DNA from: Flavobacterium sp. ACN2
GTDB taxonomy: Bacteria; Bacteroidota; Bacteroidia; Flavobacteriales; Flavobacteriaceae
DNA: 64,000 nt
NCBI RefSeq assembly: GCF_002303885.1
Contig: NZ_MRCM01000001.1
Span: 186,001-250,000, forward strand
Reading direction: 5' to 3'
Program-made: the position numbers and the translations under genes
In this document: positions 9,478 to 16,882 of the stretch, piece after piece
How positions within the stretch are numbered: the first letter of the stretch is position 1
Layout of the letters: the number at the start of each line of letters is the position of its first letter
The notes under the pieces: model-generated
What the model saw: the letters and a program-made list of their open reading frames with translations, nothing else
Told to the model about the DNA's origin: nothing
Databases searched by the model: none

Positions 9478-9525
9478 TGTTTATTTCAGGGCAAATGTAG
9501 TACAATACTACAATGCCGAAATAAC
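9478..9525. other. Imperfect 48-base palindrome in the gap between AraC and cupin genes
   Basis: The centre is a perfect inverted repeat GTAGTA-caa-TACTAC (9497-9511). It is flanked by imperfectly complementary arms (GTTTATTTC to the left, GAAATAAC to the right). It lies 36 bases past the AraC stop and about 230 bases upstream of the cupin ATG. It could be a terminator for the regulator gene or a binding site. The rest of this 308-bp gap (9253-9560) is AT-rich, with no gene and no clear -7 box. Confidence 0.5.
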
Positions 9526-9560
9526 AATATTCAAACAAAAAATTAAGAAATTGAAACAAT

Positions 9561-10430
9561 TTACATTCGAAGCGATTTCGGAACCGTTCCTGTAAGTCTT
9601 TTAAAATAATTATTGAAATAACTCGGATATTCAAATCCAAGCGAATAACCAATATCAGAAATACTCCAGTCTGTGTGCTGCAATAAAGCTTTTGCTTCAT
9701 TGACAACTCTTTCTGTTATGTGTGCCGTGGTTGGTTTTCCTGTAACTTCTTTTACCGAACGATTTAAATGATTGACGTGAACAGAAAGGCTCTGTGCGTA
9801 ATCTTGAGGTGTTTTTAAAGCTAAAGGTTGATCTTTGGTTTCTATGGGAAATTGTCTTTCTAATAATTCTAAAAACAAAGAAGTAATTCTCGAAGAAGCA
9901 TTTTTATGTTTAAAGAAGTTCTCCGAAGGCTGCATTTTCATTGATTCATGAATAATCAAATTGACATAACTGCGCATTAAATCGTCTTTGAAGGCATAAT
10001 CGGTTTCGTATTCTTCGATCATTTTTTGGAACAAGGAATCGATAAACACCTTTTGTTCAAGAGTTAACGTAAAAATTGGAGTTCCTCCTATTTTAAATAA
10101 AGGCGATTCCTGAAGGGTTTCAGAACGGTCTTTGGTTTTAAAAAATTCTTCGGTAAAAACGCAGGCATAACCTTCGAATTTCTCAGAAATAGTTTCCCAA
10201 GAATATGGAATAATCGGATTACCAAAAAACAGAATCGTCCCGTCAGTTTCTATTCCGCGGTCAGCGTATTGTATGATACTTTTACTAGTATTAATACAGA
10301 TTTTATAAAAGTCTCTTCGGCTGTAAACGGGAACTTTACTGAAATCTCCATTTATAGGATAAACTTTAAAACCTTTCATCTTCAAATCTGAAGTGAAATC
10401 GCAATTCTGAGTTTCTGATTGATTATTCAT
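9561..10430 (-). CDS. AraC-family transcriptional regulator
   Basis: 289 residues. The N-terminal 180 form a cupin-like sensing domain (GTILFFGNPIIPYSWE). The C-terminal 100 carry the double helix-turn-helix: YAQSLSVHVNHLNRSVKEVT, then TDWSISDIGYSLGFEYPSYF and NNYFKRLTGTVPKSLR, the AraC signature. It probably controls the co-oriented cupin, alcohol dehydrogenase and aldo/keto reductase genes just downstream, as in similar Bacteroidota clusters (inference from position). A -7 box (10435-10442) lies immediately before the ATG, suggesting a very short or absent leader. Confidence 0.93.
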   Translation of the reverse strand: MNNQSETQNCDFTSDLKMKGFKVYPINGDFSKVPVYSRRDFYKICINTSKSIIQYADRGIETDGTILFFGNPIIPYSWETISEKFEGYACVFTEEFFKTKDRSETLQESPLFKIGGTPIFTLTLEQKVFIDSLFQKMIEEYETDYAFKDDLMRSYVNLIIHESMKMQPSENFFKHKNASSRITSLFLELLERQFPIETKDQPLALKTPQDYAQSLSVHVNHLNRSVKEVTGKPTTAHITERVVNEAKALLQHTDWSISDIGYSLGFEYPSYFNNYFKRLTGTVPKSLRM

Positions 10431-10434
10431 TTTG

Positions 10435-10442
10435 CAAAGTTA
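10435..10442 (-). promoter_or_regulatory. -7 box (TAACTTTG) of the AraC-family gene
   Basis: On the minus strand TAACTTTG fits TAnnTTTG. It ends 4 bases before the ATG at 10430, so transcription would begin at or next to the start codon. Confidence 0.45.
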
Positions 10443-10488
10443 TGAAAATCAAACAATATTTTTTGTTTCAGGTTTAAAGTTTCAAGTT

Positions 10489-10708
10489 TTAAACCGCAAA
10501 GTTCGCTAAGAATTACGCAAAGGTTCGCAAATGAATTTACAGTTAAATTTAGAAATTCAGATTTGTCCTCCTGAGCGAAGTCGAAGGATATGCGCATTTT
10601 ATATTGCATGTCGAGTCACTTACGTATCCTTCGACTTCGCTCAGGAAGACATAAATTGAGAAAAAACTTTGCGAACCTTGCGTAAATCTTAGCGTGCCTT
10701 GCGGTTAA
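10489..10708. repeat. Two different palindromic elements, one nested inside the other
   Basis: The outer arms (about 10489-10531 and 10668-10708) are imperfect inverted copies of a sequence containing ACCGCAAAG, GCTAAGA and GGTTCGCAAA. Between them lies a second inverted repeat of a different family, 10565-10590 with 10625-10650, 26 bases with one mismatch, containing GAGCGAAGTCGAAGGATA. The outer family recurs at 14171-14264 and the inner family as a single arm at 41337-41357. The rest of 10431-10713 shows no gene. Confidence 0.85.
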
Positions 10709-10713
10709 AAAAA

Positions 10714-13536
10714 CTACTTCACCACAATCACACTATTCTTTAATCCTTGCGCGGAAGCAGAAAGTACAGCTTCCTTCACATTTTCATCTTTCTGGATGAT
10801 GATTTGCGCATAACCATTAAACAGCTTTCTTTTCCAAGGTTCTGCTGGCGTTATTACTTGAATAATTCCGGGATCGGTATTCATAACATCCCAGTCTTTT
10901 ACTTTTTGCAAAGGCGTTGCTGCAATGTGAATCGTGTTTTTCCCTTCTTTTAAAATAGCCGAATTCAAAACATATTTTTGAGAATCATCTTTACTTGGTC
11001 CAACTTTATTTCCGTTGACGAAAACCACTGTTTCAACTCCTAATTTTTTGTAAAAGAAACTCACAACATTCGAAGCGGAGTTGTTTTTCAAATCAAATTC
11101 TCCTTTATAAATGTAAGACGACGCTTGTTTTTTGTAATCGCGATCTTTAAAAGCTTCTGTCCACTCTTTATCTGAATAATTAGACAATTCCTGAGGCAGA
11201 GAGGCAGTTGTTGCTTTTTGTTCCATAAAATTACTTATAGCAACCAAGGTGATATCATCAATAATTTGATCGCTTTCTAACGAAGTTGGATCTCCGTTTC
11301 CTACTCCTAAAATTTTACCGCCTTTAATAGAGAACATAATTTCATCGTTTGCTGTCGGAATGTGCAAGCCATTTTTATCTGTGGTTTCAACCGTTAAAAC
11401 AGAAACATTTCCTTTCAATATATTTTCTTTATCTAAAGAAAGTTTGATGTTTTCTGCTTTTCCGGTAGTTTTGTGAACATCAGAAAGTACTTTTTTGCCG
11501 TTTTTATAACCAACCGCTTCCAAAGTTCCTGCAGTATACTTTACTTTCCATTCTAAATGACTATTTTGCTCCATTTTCTTTTTCCCCAAGCTCTTTTTGT
11601 TAAGGAAAAGCTCCACTTCATCACAATTCGAATATGCCCAAACATCAATTTCTTTGCCTTCCATTCCACTCCAATTCCAATGTGGCAATACATGCAAAAC
11701 GGGTTCTTTTCCCCACCAAGATTTTAAATAGAAAACATTGTCTTTCGGGAAACCGCAAACGTCCATCATTCCGAAATAAGACGTTACAGACGGCCAACCA
11801 TACGGCGTTGGCTCTCCGCGGTAATCAAAACCTGTCCAGATAAACATTCCTGCCAAATAAGGTCGTTCAGCATAAAACTTCCAGCCTTCTTCTATACTAT
11901 AAAAAGTTGGTCGAGGTTTTTTATCGTAAGCACTTTGATAATGTTTGGCATCATCTGTAAAATAAATGCCTCGGGTTGCAAAAGTCGAACCTTCCTCGGT
12001 TCCCATTCCCGGCTGATTTTTAAACTGATTTCTATGCGCATCAATATCTCCGTTTCCGAGATAATTATATCCCATAATTTCTACAACAGAAGAGATTCCG
12101 CTTTTAAATCCGCTGCTGATTCCTACCGTTACAGGTCTCGTCCGATCGATGCTTTTACTAAAATCCTGCATGATATTGGTAATTCTTTCACCTGTAATTC
12201 CGCCCTCAATCTGCCATTCTTCATTTCCAACTGACCAGCAGAAAATACTCGGATGATTTCGGTCACGCTCCATCATTCGCTGTAAATCATTCAAATGATA
12301 CTCATTGATTCCCATGAGACGGGTTTCGTCAATAACCAGCATTCCTAATTTATCGCAAGCATCAAGCAATTCAGGCGTTGGCGGATGATGCGAACAGCGG
12401 TACGCATTTGAACCCATTTCTTTCAGTTTTGCAATTCTATAATACTGAATTTCATCTGGAAGTGCTGTTCCAATTCCCGCGTGATCCTGATGGTTGTTTG
12501 TTCCTTTCAGTTTTACAGGTTTTCCGTTAAGGAAAAAACCATTTTCTGGATTAAACTCAATTGTTCTAATCCCAAAAGAGGTTTTATAGCTGTCAATTAC
12601 TTCTCCATCCTTTTTTATTTCAGTAATTAGCTGATATAAATTAGGGGAATCAATATCCCACAAAAGCGGATTTTCCACTCGTAATTTTGAACTATAATTT
12701 ATAGTTTGATAAAATTCTGGCGCCAATACATTTTCAGAAGAAATTGCAACCTGCTTGTTTTTATTATTTAAAATGGTTTGAACAACTTCTATCGAACCTT
12801 TAAACTTTCCGTTGTTTTTAATTTTTACATCTGCCGTAACTAATGCATCATTTCCCATCAATTCAGAAGTAACATAAGTTCCATTTTGAATTATGTGAAT
12901 CGGATTCGTTTTTTGCAAATAAACATGTCTATAAATTCCAGCACCTTCATAAAACCAGCCTTCTTCCATAGAAGCATCTACCCGCACTACAATTGTATTT
13001 TCGCCTCCATAATTAACATAAGCCGATACATCATATTCAAAACCATTATAACCACTTTCTTCGGTTCCTAAATAAAATCCGTTGAAAAAGACTTTTGAAT
13101 TTCTAAAAACGCCATCAAATTTTAGAGAAATAATTTTCCCTAAATCTTCATTCGGAATATTTATCTTTTTTCTATACCAGCCAATACTTTTCTCTGGGAA
13201 ATTTTTGCCTGCTGATTTGAATCCGTGACTGAAACTTGCGGTTTCACTAAAAGGCTGTTCAACTGCCCAGTCATGTGGCAAATCCAATTTTCTCCAAGCG
13301 CGATCATCAAATCCAGAAGCCGCTGGTCCATCACCAAAGCCCGTTTTGGTTAAATACGAAAAATAACCTTCGGCGTGACCGAAATCTTTTTTGGTATCGT
13401 ATTGATGACCAAATGAAAAGCTCCAATCTTTATCGATTAAAACAAGCGCTCTCCCCGATTTATTTTGAGCCAATAAATGGAATGAACAGACAAGAAAAAA
13501 ACAGAGAATTGTTTTTTGAACAAAAGTGGTTTTCAT
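10714..13536 (-). CDS. Secreted glycoside hydrolase family 2 (beta-galactosidase-like)
   Basis: 940 residues with a signal peptide (FFLVCSFHLLAQ). The order is a GH2 sugar-binding jelly roll (to about 200), an Ig-like domain, the TIM barrel (NNHQDHAGIGTALPDEIQYY, CSHHPPTPELLDACDKLGML), then DUF4982 and further beta domains. The acid/base Glu439 lies in SVGNEEW and the probable nucleophile Glu514 in GMGTEEGST. GH2 members with DUF4982 include beta-galactosidases and beta-glucuronidases acting on plant or algal glycans; the exact sugar is open. It should act in the periplasm or at the surface. It stands alone between palindromes, with no SusCD pair in the window. Confidence 0.93.
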   Translation of the reverse strand: MKTTFVQKTILCFFLVCSFHLLAQNKSGRALVLIDKDWSFSFGHQYDTKKDFGHAEGYFSYLTKTGFGDGPAASGFDDRAWRKLDLPHDWAVEQPFSETASFSHGFKSAGKNFPEKSIGWYRKKINIPNEDLGKIISLKFDGVFRNSKVFFNGFYLGTEESGYNGFEYDVSAYVNYGGENTIVVRVDASMEEGWFYEGAGIYRHVYLQKTNPIHIIQNGTYVTSELMGNDALVTADVKIKNNGKFKGSIEVVQTILNNKNKQVAISSENVLAPEFYQTINYSSKLRVENPLLWDIDSPNLYQLITEIKKDGEVIDSYKTSFGIRTIEFNPENGFFLNGKPVKLKGTNNHQDHAGIGTALPDEIQYYRIAKLKEMGSNAYRCSHHPPTPELLDACDKLGMLVIDETRLMGINEYHLNDLQRMMERDRNHPSIFCWSVGNEEWQIEGGITGERITNIMQDFSKSIDRTRPVTVGISSGFKSGISSVVEIMGYNYLGNGDIDAHRNQFKNQPGMGTEEGSTFATRGIYFTDDAKHYQSAYDKKPRPTFYSIEEGWKFYAERPYLAGMFIWTGFDYRGEPTPYGWPSVTSYFGMMDVCGFPKDNVFYLKSWWGKEPVLHVLPHWNWSGMEGKEIDVWAYSNCDEVELFLNKKSLGKKKMEQNSHLEWKVKYTAGTLEAVGYKNGKKVLSDVHKTTGKAENIKLSLDKENILKGNVSVLTVETTDKNGLHIPTANDEIMFSIKGGKILGVGNGDPTSLESDQIIDDITLVAISNFMEQKATTASLPQELSNYSDKEWTEAFKDRDYKKQASSYIYKGEFDLKNNSASNVVSFFYKKLGVETVVFVNGNKVGPSKDDSQKYVLNSAILKEGKNTIHIAATPLQKVKDWDVMNTDPGIIQVITPAEPWKRKLFNGYAQIIIQKDENVKEAVLSASAQGLKNSVIVVK

Positions 13537-13749
13537 AAGTTTGGTTTGTTAGTAAAATCAAATAGTGATAAAAATAAAGTTTTTAGAGAAGAAACATTAA
13601 TAGTATTTTATCAAAATATGATAACTCGTTCATAACAAATGTTTCTAGAATAGGCTTTCAAAATTTAGAATGAATCTAATGGCTTCAGATTCAAAAATGA
13701 TTTTCTTTTAATGTAATTTTATATTGAAATCTTAAAAAGCAATTCTACT

Positions 13750-14130
13750 ATGAGTACTATTATGAATGAAAATAGACTCCAAACGACTTTCAAAAACCTT
13801 GATCATAAGATTAACAAACTTAATGATCAAAAGATTGTGGCTTTTTTTGAATCTTTAGGATTATTAGAAAGAAAAGACGTTCCGAAGGACTTTTTGAACT
13901 GGGAAAACATATTAATTGTGGTTCCCAATCGACATGTTTCTCACGAACTGAAATACTATAAATATACCATTTCACGAATTTCATTCTTAACAAATCCTTA
14001 CGCAGATCAAATTCACATTTTTGATCTCAAAGATTGGAAAAGCGCATCGGGAAACAAAACGCAGTTTCAGATAAGAGAAATGCTGAAAACGAGTTTTGGA
14101 GGTGTAAAAAAAGTGATTAAAGAGTCTTAG
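13750..14130 (+). CDS. Hypothetical protein
   Basis: 126 residues, soluble, no signal peptide. A Lys/Asn-rich N-terminus (FKNLDHKINKLNDQKIVAFF) leads to an alpha/beta stretch (NWENILIVVPNRHVSHELKY) and a basic C-terminus (REMLKTSFGGVKKVIKES). I do not recognise a family. ATG 13750 is used; ATG 13762 is an alternative. The strong terminator immediately downstream supports a real transcription unit. No neighbour suggests a role. Confidence 0.65.
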   Translation: MSTIMNENRLQTTFKNLDHKINKLNDQKIVAFFESLGLLERKDVPKDFLNWENILIVVPNRHVSHELKYYKYTISRISFLTNPYADQIHIFDLKDWKSASGNKTQFQIREMLKTSFGGVKKVIKES

Positions 14131-14135
14131 AAATT

Positions 14136-14164
14136 AAAAGCCCAATATTATCGATTGGGCTTTT
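14136..14164 (+). terminator. Intrinsic terminator
   Basis: A perfect 11-bp stem (14136-14146 with 14154-14164) followed by TTTTTT-type sequence, 6 bases past the stop at 14130. Confidence 0.9.
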
Positions 14165-14170
14165 TTGTTT

Positions 14171-14264
14171 TTAACCGCAAAGAGCGCTAAGGTTTACGCA
14201 AGGTTCGCAAAGGTTTTAAATTCTTAGCGTGCTTAGCGTAAACCTTAGCGCTCTTTGCGGTTAA
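14171..14264. repeat. 94-bp palindromic element with perfect 29-bp terminal inverted repeats
   Basis: 14171-14199 is exactly complementary to 14236-14264. The arms start TTAACCGCAAAGAGCGC, and the 36-base core contains further copies of the same words (GGTTCGCAAAGG, CTTAGCGTGCTTAG). It lies between two convergent genes, right after one terminator. It has no coding capacity and resembles a non-autonomous mobile palindrome. The same family forms the outer arms at 10489-10708. Confidence 0.88.
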
Positions 14265-14271
14265 GGAAAAT

Positions 14272-14766
14272 CTATTGAACCTCTAAAAGCTCTCTAATTT
14301 TATCTTCTAAAGCCTGTCCGTGAATATTTTTTGCTAAAATAATTCCGTTTTTATCAATTAAAAAATTCAATGGAATAGATTGCAACATATAATCTCCAAT
14401 AACCGGAGATTGCCAGTATTTTAAATCACTCACATTTGTCCAAGGCAATTTTGCTTTTGCGATTGCTCCTATCCATAATGGCTTTTTGGTATCCATAGAA
14501 ACTCCGTAAATTGATAGTTTGTCTGGATACGCATTGTGCAATTTTATTAATAGAGGTTGTTCTTTAATGCAAGGTCCGCACCAAGAAGCCCAAAAGTCTA
14601 TTAAAACTAAAGTTCCTCTTAAAGAAGAAAGTGCAACTTTCTCTCCTTTTGTATCTGGAAGATCAATTTCTGGAGCAATATCTCCAATATCTACACCTAC
14701 AACTTGAGCTTTAGAACTGGTAATTACACAACACAAGAACGCTACGATAAGTAAAGTTTTTTTCAT
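14272..14766 (-). CDS. TlpA/ResA-like secreted thioredoxin
   Basis: 164 residues with a signal peptide (LLIVAFLCCVITSSKA) and a redoxin domain: GDIAPEIDLPDTKGEKVAL, then FWASWCGPCIKEQP with the CxxC pair at residues 63 and 66, and a cis-Pro region (SIPLNFLIDKNG). It should be a periplasmic thiol-disulfide oxidoreductase, either reducing apocytochrome or acting in general redox repair. It has no cytochrome-maturation neighbours, so its partner is unknown. The two Cys in LCC of the signal region could allow lipidation, but the lipobox is poor. Confidence 0.92.
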   Translation of the reverse strand: MKKTLLIVAFLCCVITSSKAQVVGVDIGDIAPEIDLPDTKGEKVALSSLRGTLVLIDFWASWCGPCIKEQPLLIKLHNAYPDKLSIYGVSMDTKKPLWIGAIAKAKLPWTNVSDLKYWQSPVIGDYMLQSIPLNFLIDKNGIILAKNIHGQALEDKIRELLEVQ

Positions 14767-14812
14767 AATAGATTAAGTTTTATTTGTTTTGGGGCATTTT
14801 ATCGATTTGACT

Positions 14813-14912
14813 TGTCATTCTGAGGAACGAAGAATCACACTAGATATTCCACATGTAAAATCTCCAATCTTTGTAGAGTTTCTGGTGTGATTCTTCGTTC
14901 CTCAGAATGACA
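14813..14912. repeat. 100-bp MITE-like palindrome, family with 29570-29750
   Basis: The terminal arms 14813-14840 and 14885-14912 are perfectly complementary over 28 bases (start TGTCATTCTGAGGAACG). The core contains CCAATCTTTGTAGAG, which reappears inverted in the element at 29570-29750. It occupies most of the 307-bp gap upstream of the ArsR operon (14767-15073). Confidence 0.88.
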
Positions 14913-15042
14913 GAAATGACGTAAAATTGTTTGCGTCATTATCTGAAAAGCAAATATAATTTTTTTATCAAACCTTGCATAGTTCTTCCCTACCATTCTG
15001 CTCCCAATCATAAAATTATCCTAAATATTTTTCTTTAAATCC

Positions 15043-15069
15043 ATATATCGGGAAAAGTCGATATATTTG
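15043..15069 (+). promoter_or_regulatory. Promoter with overlapping inverted-repeat operator of the ArsR-OYE operon
   Basis: ATATATCG (15043-15050) and CGATATAT (15059-15066) form a perfect inverted repeat with an 8-base spacer. The right half overlaps the -7 box TATATTTG (15062-15069). A dimeric ArsR-type repressor bound here would block RNA polymerase. The ATG at 15074 is only 4 bases beyond the box, so the mRNA may be leaderless. Confidence 0.65.
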
Positions 15070-15073
15070 CACC

Positions 15074-15376
15074 ATGGAAACGATAGAAATTTTTAAAGCA
15101 TTATCGAACAAATCCAGACTACAAATGCTGGAATGGTTAAAAGAGCCCGAAATTAACTTTCCGGGACAGCTTGAGCATGCCGGATTTGAGCATGGTGTCT
15201 GCGTTGGGCAGATTCAGGCCAAAGCTGGTTTGACACAATCCACAGTATCCGAATACCTGTCTATTTTACAGCGCGCTGGTTTTATTGAAGCCAAACGTGT
15301 TGGACAATGGACTTATTATAAACGTAACGAAGGTGCCTTTGAAGCACTCAGTAAATTAATTCAATCTAATTTGTAA
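15074..15376 (+). CDS. ArsR-family winged-helix repressor
   Basis: 100 residues forming a single winged-helix domain: IFKALSNKSRLQMLEWLKEP, the recognition region GLTQSTVSEYLSILQRAGFI and the wing KRVGQWTYYKRNE. An insertion of about 10 residues rich in Glu/Gly (QLEHAGFEHGVCVGQIQ) precedes the recognition helices. There is one Cys only, without an ArsR metal box, so it more likely senses a redox or organic signal. It overlaps its own probable operator region and lies 7 bases upstream of an Old Yellow Enzyme gene, which it probably represses together with itself. Confidence 0.92.
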   Translation: METIEIFKALSNKSRLQMLEWLKEPEINFPGQLEHAGFEHGVCVGQIQAKAGLTQSTVSEYLSILQRAGFIEAKRVGQWTYYKRNEGAFEALSKLIQSNL

Positions 15377-15383
15377 AATTACT

Positions 15384-16490
15384 ATGAGTACAAACAACCT
15401 ATTTTCAGAACTTAACCTAAAATCGTTAAACCTGAAAAACCGAATCGTAATGGCGCCAATGACGCGCTCTTTTTCTCCTAACGGAGTTCCAACTGATGAA
15501 GTCGCAGCTTACTACCAAAAAAGAGCTGAAGGCGAAGTTGGTTTAATTTTATCTGAAGGAACTGTTATTGACAGAAAATCTTCTTCTAATGATGCGAATG
15601 TTCCTCACTTTTATGGCGATTTAGCTTTAAACGGATGGAAAAAAGTGATTAACGAAGTTCACTCTGCGGGTGGAAAAATGGGTCCGCAAATTTGGCACAT
15701 GGGAATTATGGACAACCACCATTCTGGATGGGTTCCGCCAGTTCCTTTTGAAGGTCCGTCTGGATTAAACCGTCCTGACTTTAGAAATGGTGTTGCCATG
15801 ACTGAAAAAGATATTGAAGATACTATTCTTGCTTTTGGAAAAGCTGCTGCTGATGCGAAAAGATTAGGCTTTGACACTGTTGAAATTCACGGTGCACACG
15901 GTTATTTAATTGACCAATTCTTTAGAGCTGAAACCAACTTGCGTGAAGATATTTATGGAGGAAAAACACTTCCTGAGCGTAACCGTTTTGCTATTGAAGT
16001 GGTAAAAGAAGTGAGAAAGCAAGTTGGAAACGACTTTGCTGTGATTATGCGTTTTTCTCAATTTAAACCTTCTGATTATAATTATAAATTAGCTAAAAAC
16101 CCGCAGGAATTAGAAGCTTGGCTTACTCCTCTTGTTGATGCTGGTGTTGATATCATTCACGCTTCGCAACGTCGTTTCTGGGAACCTGAATTTGAAGGTT
16201 CTGATTTAAACTTTGCTGGATGGGCTAAAAAAGTAACTGGAGCGCCAACTATTACAGTAGGTTCTGTTGGACTTTCTGGTGATTTCTTTGGTGCATTTGC
16301 AGGAGAAAGTTCGCAACCGACTTCTTTAGAAGAATTAAACAGACGTTTCGACAGAGGCGATTTTGATTTGGTTGCCGTTGGAAGACCTCTTTTATCAGAT
16401 CCGAATTGGGTTGCTAAAATCAAAGCAGGAAAAACTGAAGAATTAAAAGGCTTTACTAAAGAAGCTCTAAGCCAATTGGTTTTAGAATAA
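15384..16490 (+). CDS. Old Yellow Enzyme-family NADH:flavin oxidoreductase
   Basis: 368 residues, FMN-dependent TIM barrel. Key segments are LKNRIVMAPMTRSFSPNGVP (FMN site), GPQIWHMGIM, DTVEIHGAHGYLIDQFF (substrate-binding His pair region), TNLREDIYGG, and FDLVAVGRPLLSDPNWV (phosphate binding). The family reduces activated C=C bonds of enals, enones, quinones or nitro compounds using NAD(P)H. It is the second gene of the operon with the ArsR regulator, which fits induction by an electrophile. A terminator follows. Confidence 0.95.
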   Translation: MSTNNLFSELNLKSLNLKNRIVMAPMTRSFSPNGVPTDEVAAYYQKRAEGEVGLILSEGTVIDRKSSSNDANVPHFYGDLALNGWKKVINEVHSAGGKMGPQIWHMGIMDNHHSGWVPPVPFEGPSGLNRPDFRNGVAMTEKDIEDTILAFGKAAADAKRLGFDTVEIHGAHGYLIDQFFRAETNLREDIYGGKTLPERNRFAIEVVKEVRKQVGNDFAVIMRFSQFKPSDYNYKLAKNPQELEAWLTPLVDAGVDIIHASQRRFWEPEFEGSDLNFAGWAKKVTGAPTITVGSVGLSGDFFGAFAGESSQPTSLEELNRRFDRGDFDLVAVGRPLLSDPNWVAKIKAGKTEELKGFTKEALSQLVLE

Positions 16491-16512
16491 TTTTTTTAAG
16501 ATACAAAGTTAC

Positions 16513-16550
16513 AAAGGTTCAAAGGGACAAAGTTTTTCCTTTGAACCTTT
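16513..16550 (+). terminator. Intrinsic terminator of the ArsR-OYE operon
   Basis: A perfect 13-bp stem (16513-16525 with 16538-16550) followed by a T run, 22 bases past the OYE stop. Confidence 0.85.
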
Positions 16551-16685
16551 TTTATTTTCTAAAATATTAAGGGATAAATAGAATATTTATCTTTTCTTTC
16601 TCTGCTGAGGGTTATCCATTTCAAGCATTTAATGATATTTTGTTTAAAATGATTAAAATATGATGCCAATTCAATACATAAAATT

Positions 16686-16693
16686 TATCTTTG
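16686..16693 (+). promoter_or_regulatory. -7 box (TATCTTTG) of the tyrS leader transcript
   Basis: TATCTTTG matches TAnnTTTG exactly and lies 9 bases before the leader-peptide ATG (16703), so transcription should start at about 16698-16701. No clear TTTG occurs at the -33 position. Confidence 0.6.
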
Positions 16694-16702
16694 CAGTCGA
16701 TT

Positions 16703-16813
16703 ATGAAATTCTTGAACAGCATATTACGCCTTCCTTTTTTCAGCACTTATTATCATGCAATAATATCTGCTCGGATAGGCTATGCATATAATTCAACGTA
16801 TTCACGACTATAA
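16703..16813 (+). CDS. Putative Tyr-rich leader peptide of tyrS
   Basis: A 36-codon ORF (ATG 16703, TAA 16811-16813) between the promoter box and the tyrS attenuator. The peptide starts MKFLNSILRLPFFSTYYHAI and contains five Tyr: codons 16 and 17 (adjacent), 27, 29 and 33, all in the second half. Five of 36 is about 14%, several times the usual Tyr share. The next gene encodes tyrosyl-tRNA synthetase, so ribosome speed over these codons could report charged tRNA-Tyr. The gene is too short to judge by composition alone; position, Tyr content and the downstream terminator are the evidence. That it is translated is inferred. Confidence 0.65.
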   Translation: MKFLNSILRLPFFSTYYHAIISARIGYAYNSTYSRL

Positions 16814-16840
16814 ATTAAATAGATAAATTATATAAACCTT

Positions 16841-16870
16841 AAAGCCCGGGCATTGCGTCCGGGCTTTTTT
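16841..16870 (+). terminator. Terminator/attenuator hairpin immediately upstream of tyrS
   Basis: A 9-bp G/C-rich stem (16841-16849 with 16859-16867) with a 9-base loop and a following T run, ending 13 bases before the tyrS ATG and 27 bases after the leader stop. A competing structure is possible: GGCT (16778-16781) with AGCC (16843-16846) plus ATATAATT (16786-16793) with AATTATAT (16826-16833). Its distal strand uses the left arm of the terminator, so the two folds exclude each other. Confidence 0.75.
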
Positions 16871-16882
16871 ATTTTCAAAAAA

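Noticed and set aside
16853..16882. N-terminal extension of tyrS from a TTG
   Set aside because: The TTG lies in the terminator loop and its residues are not part of the TyrRS family; ATG 16883 is used.
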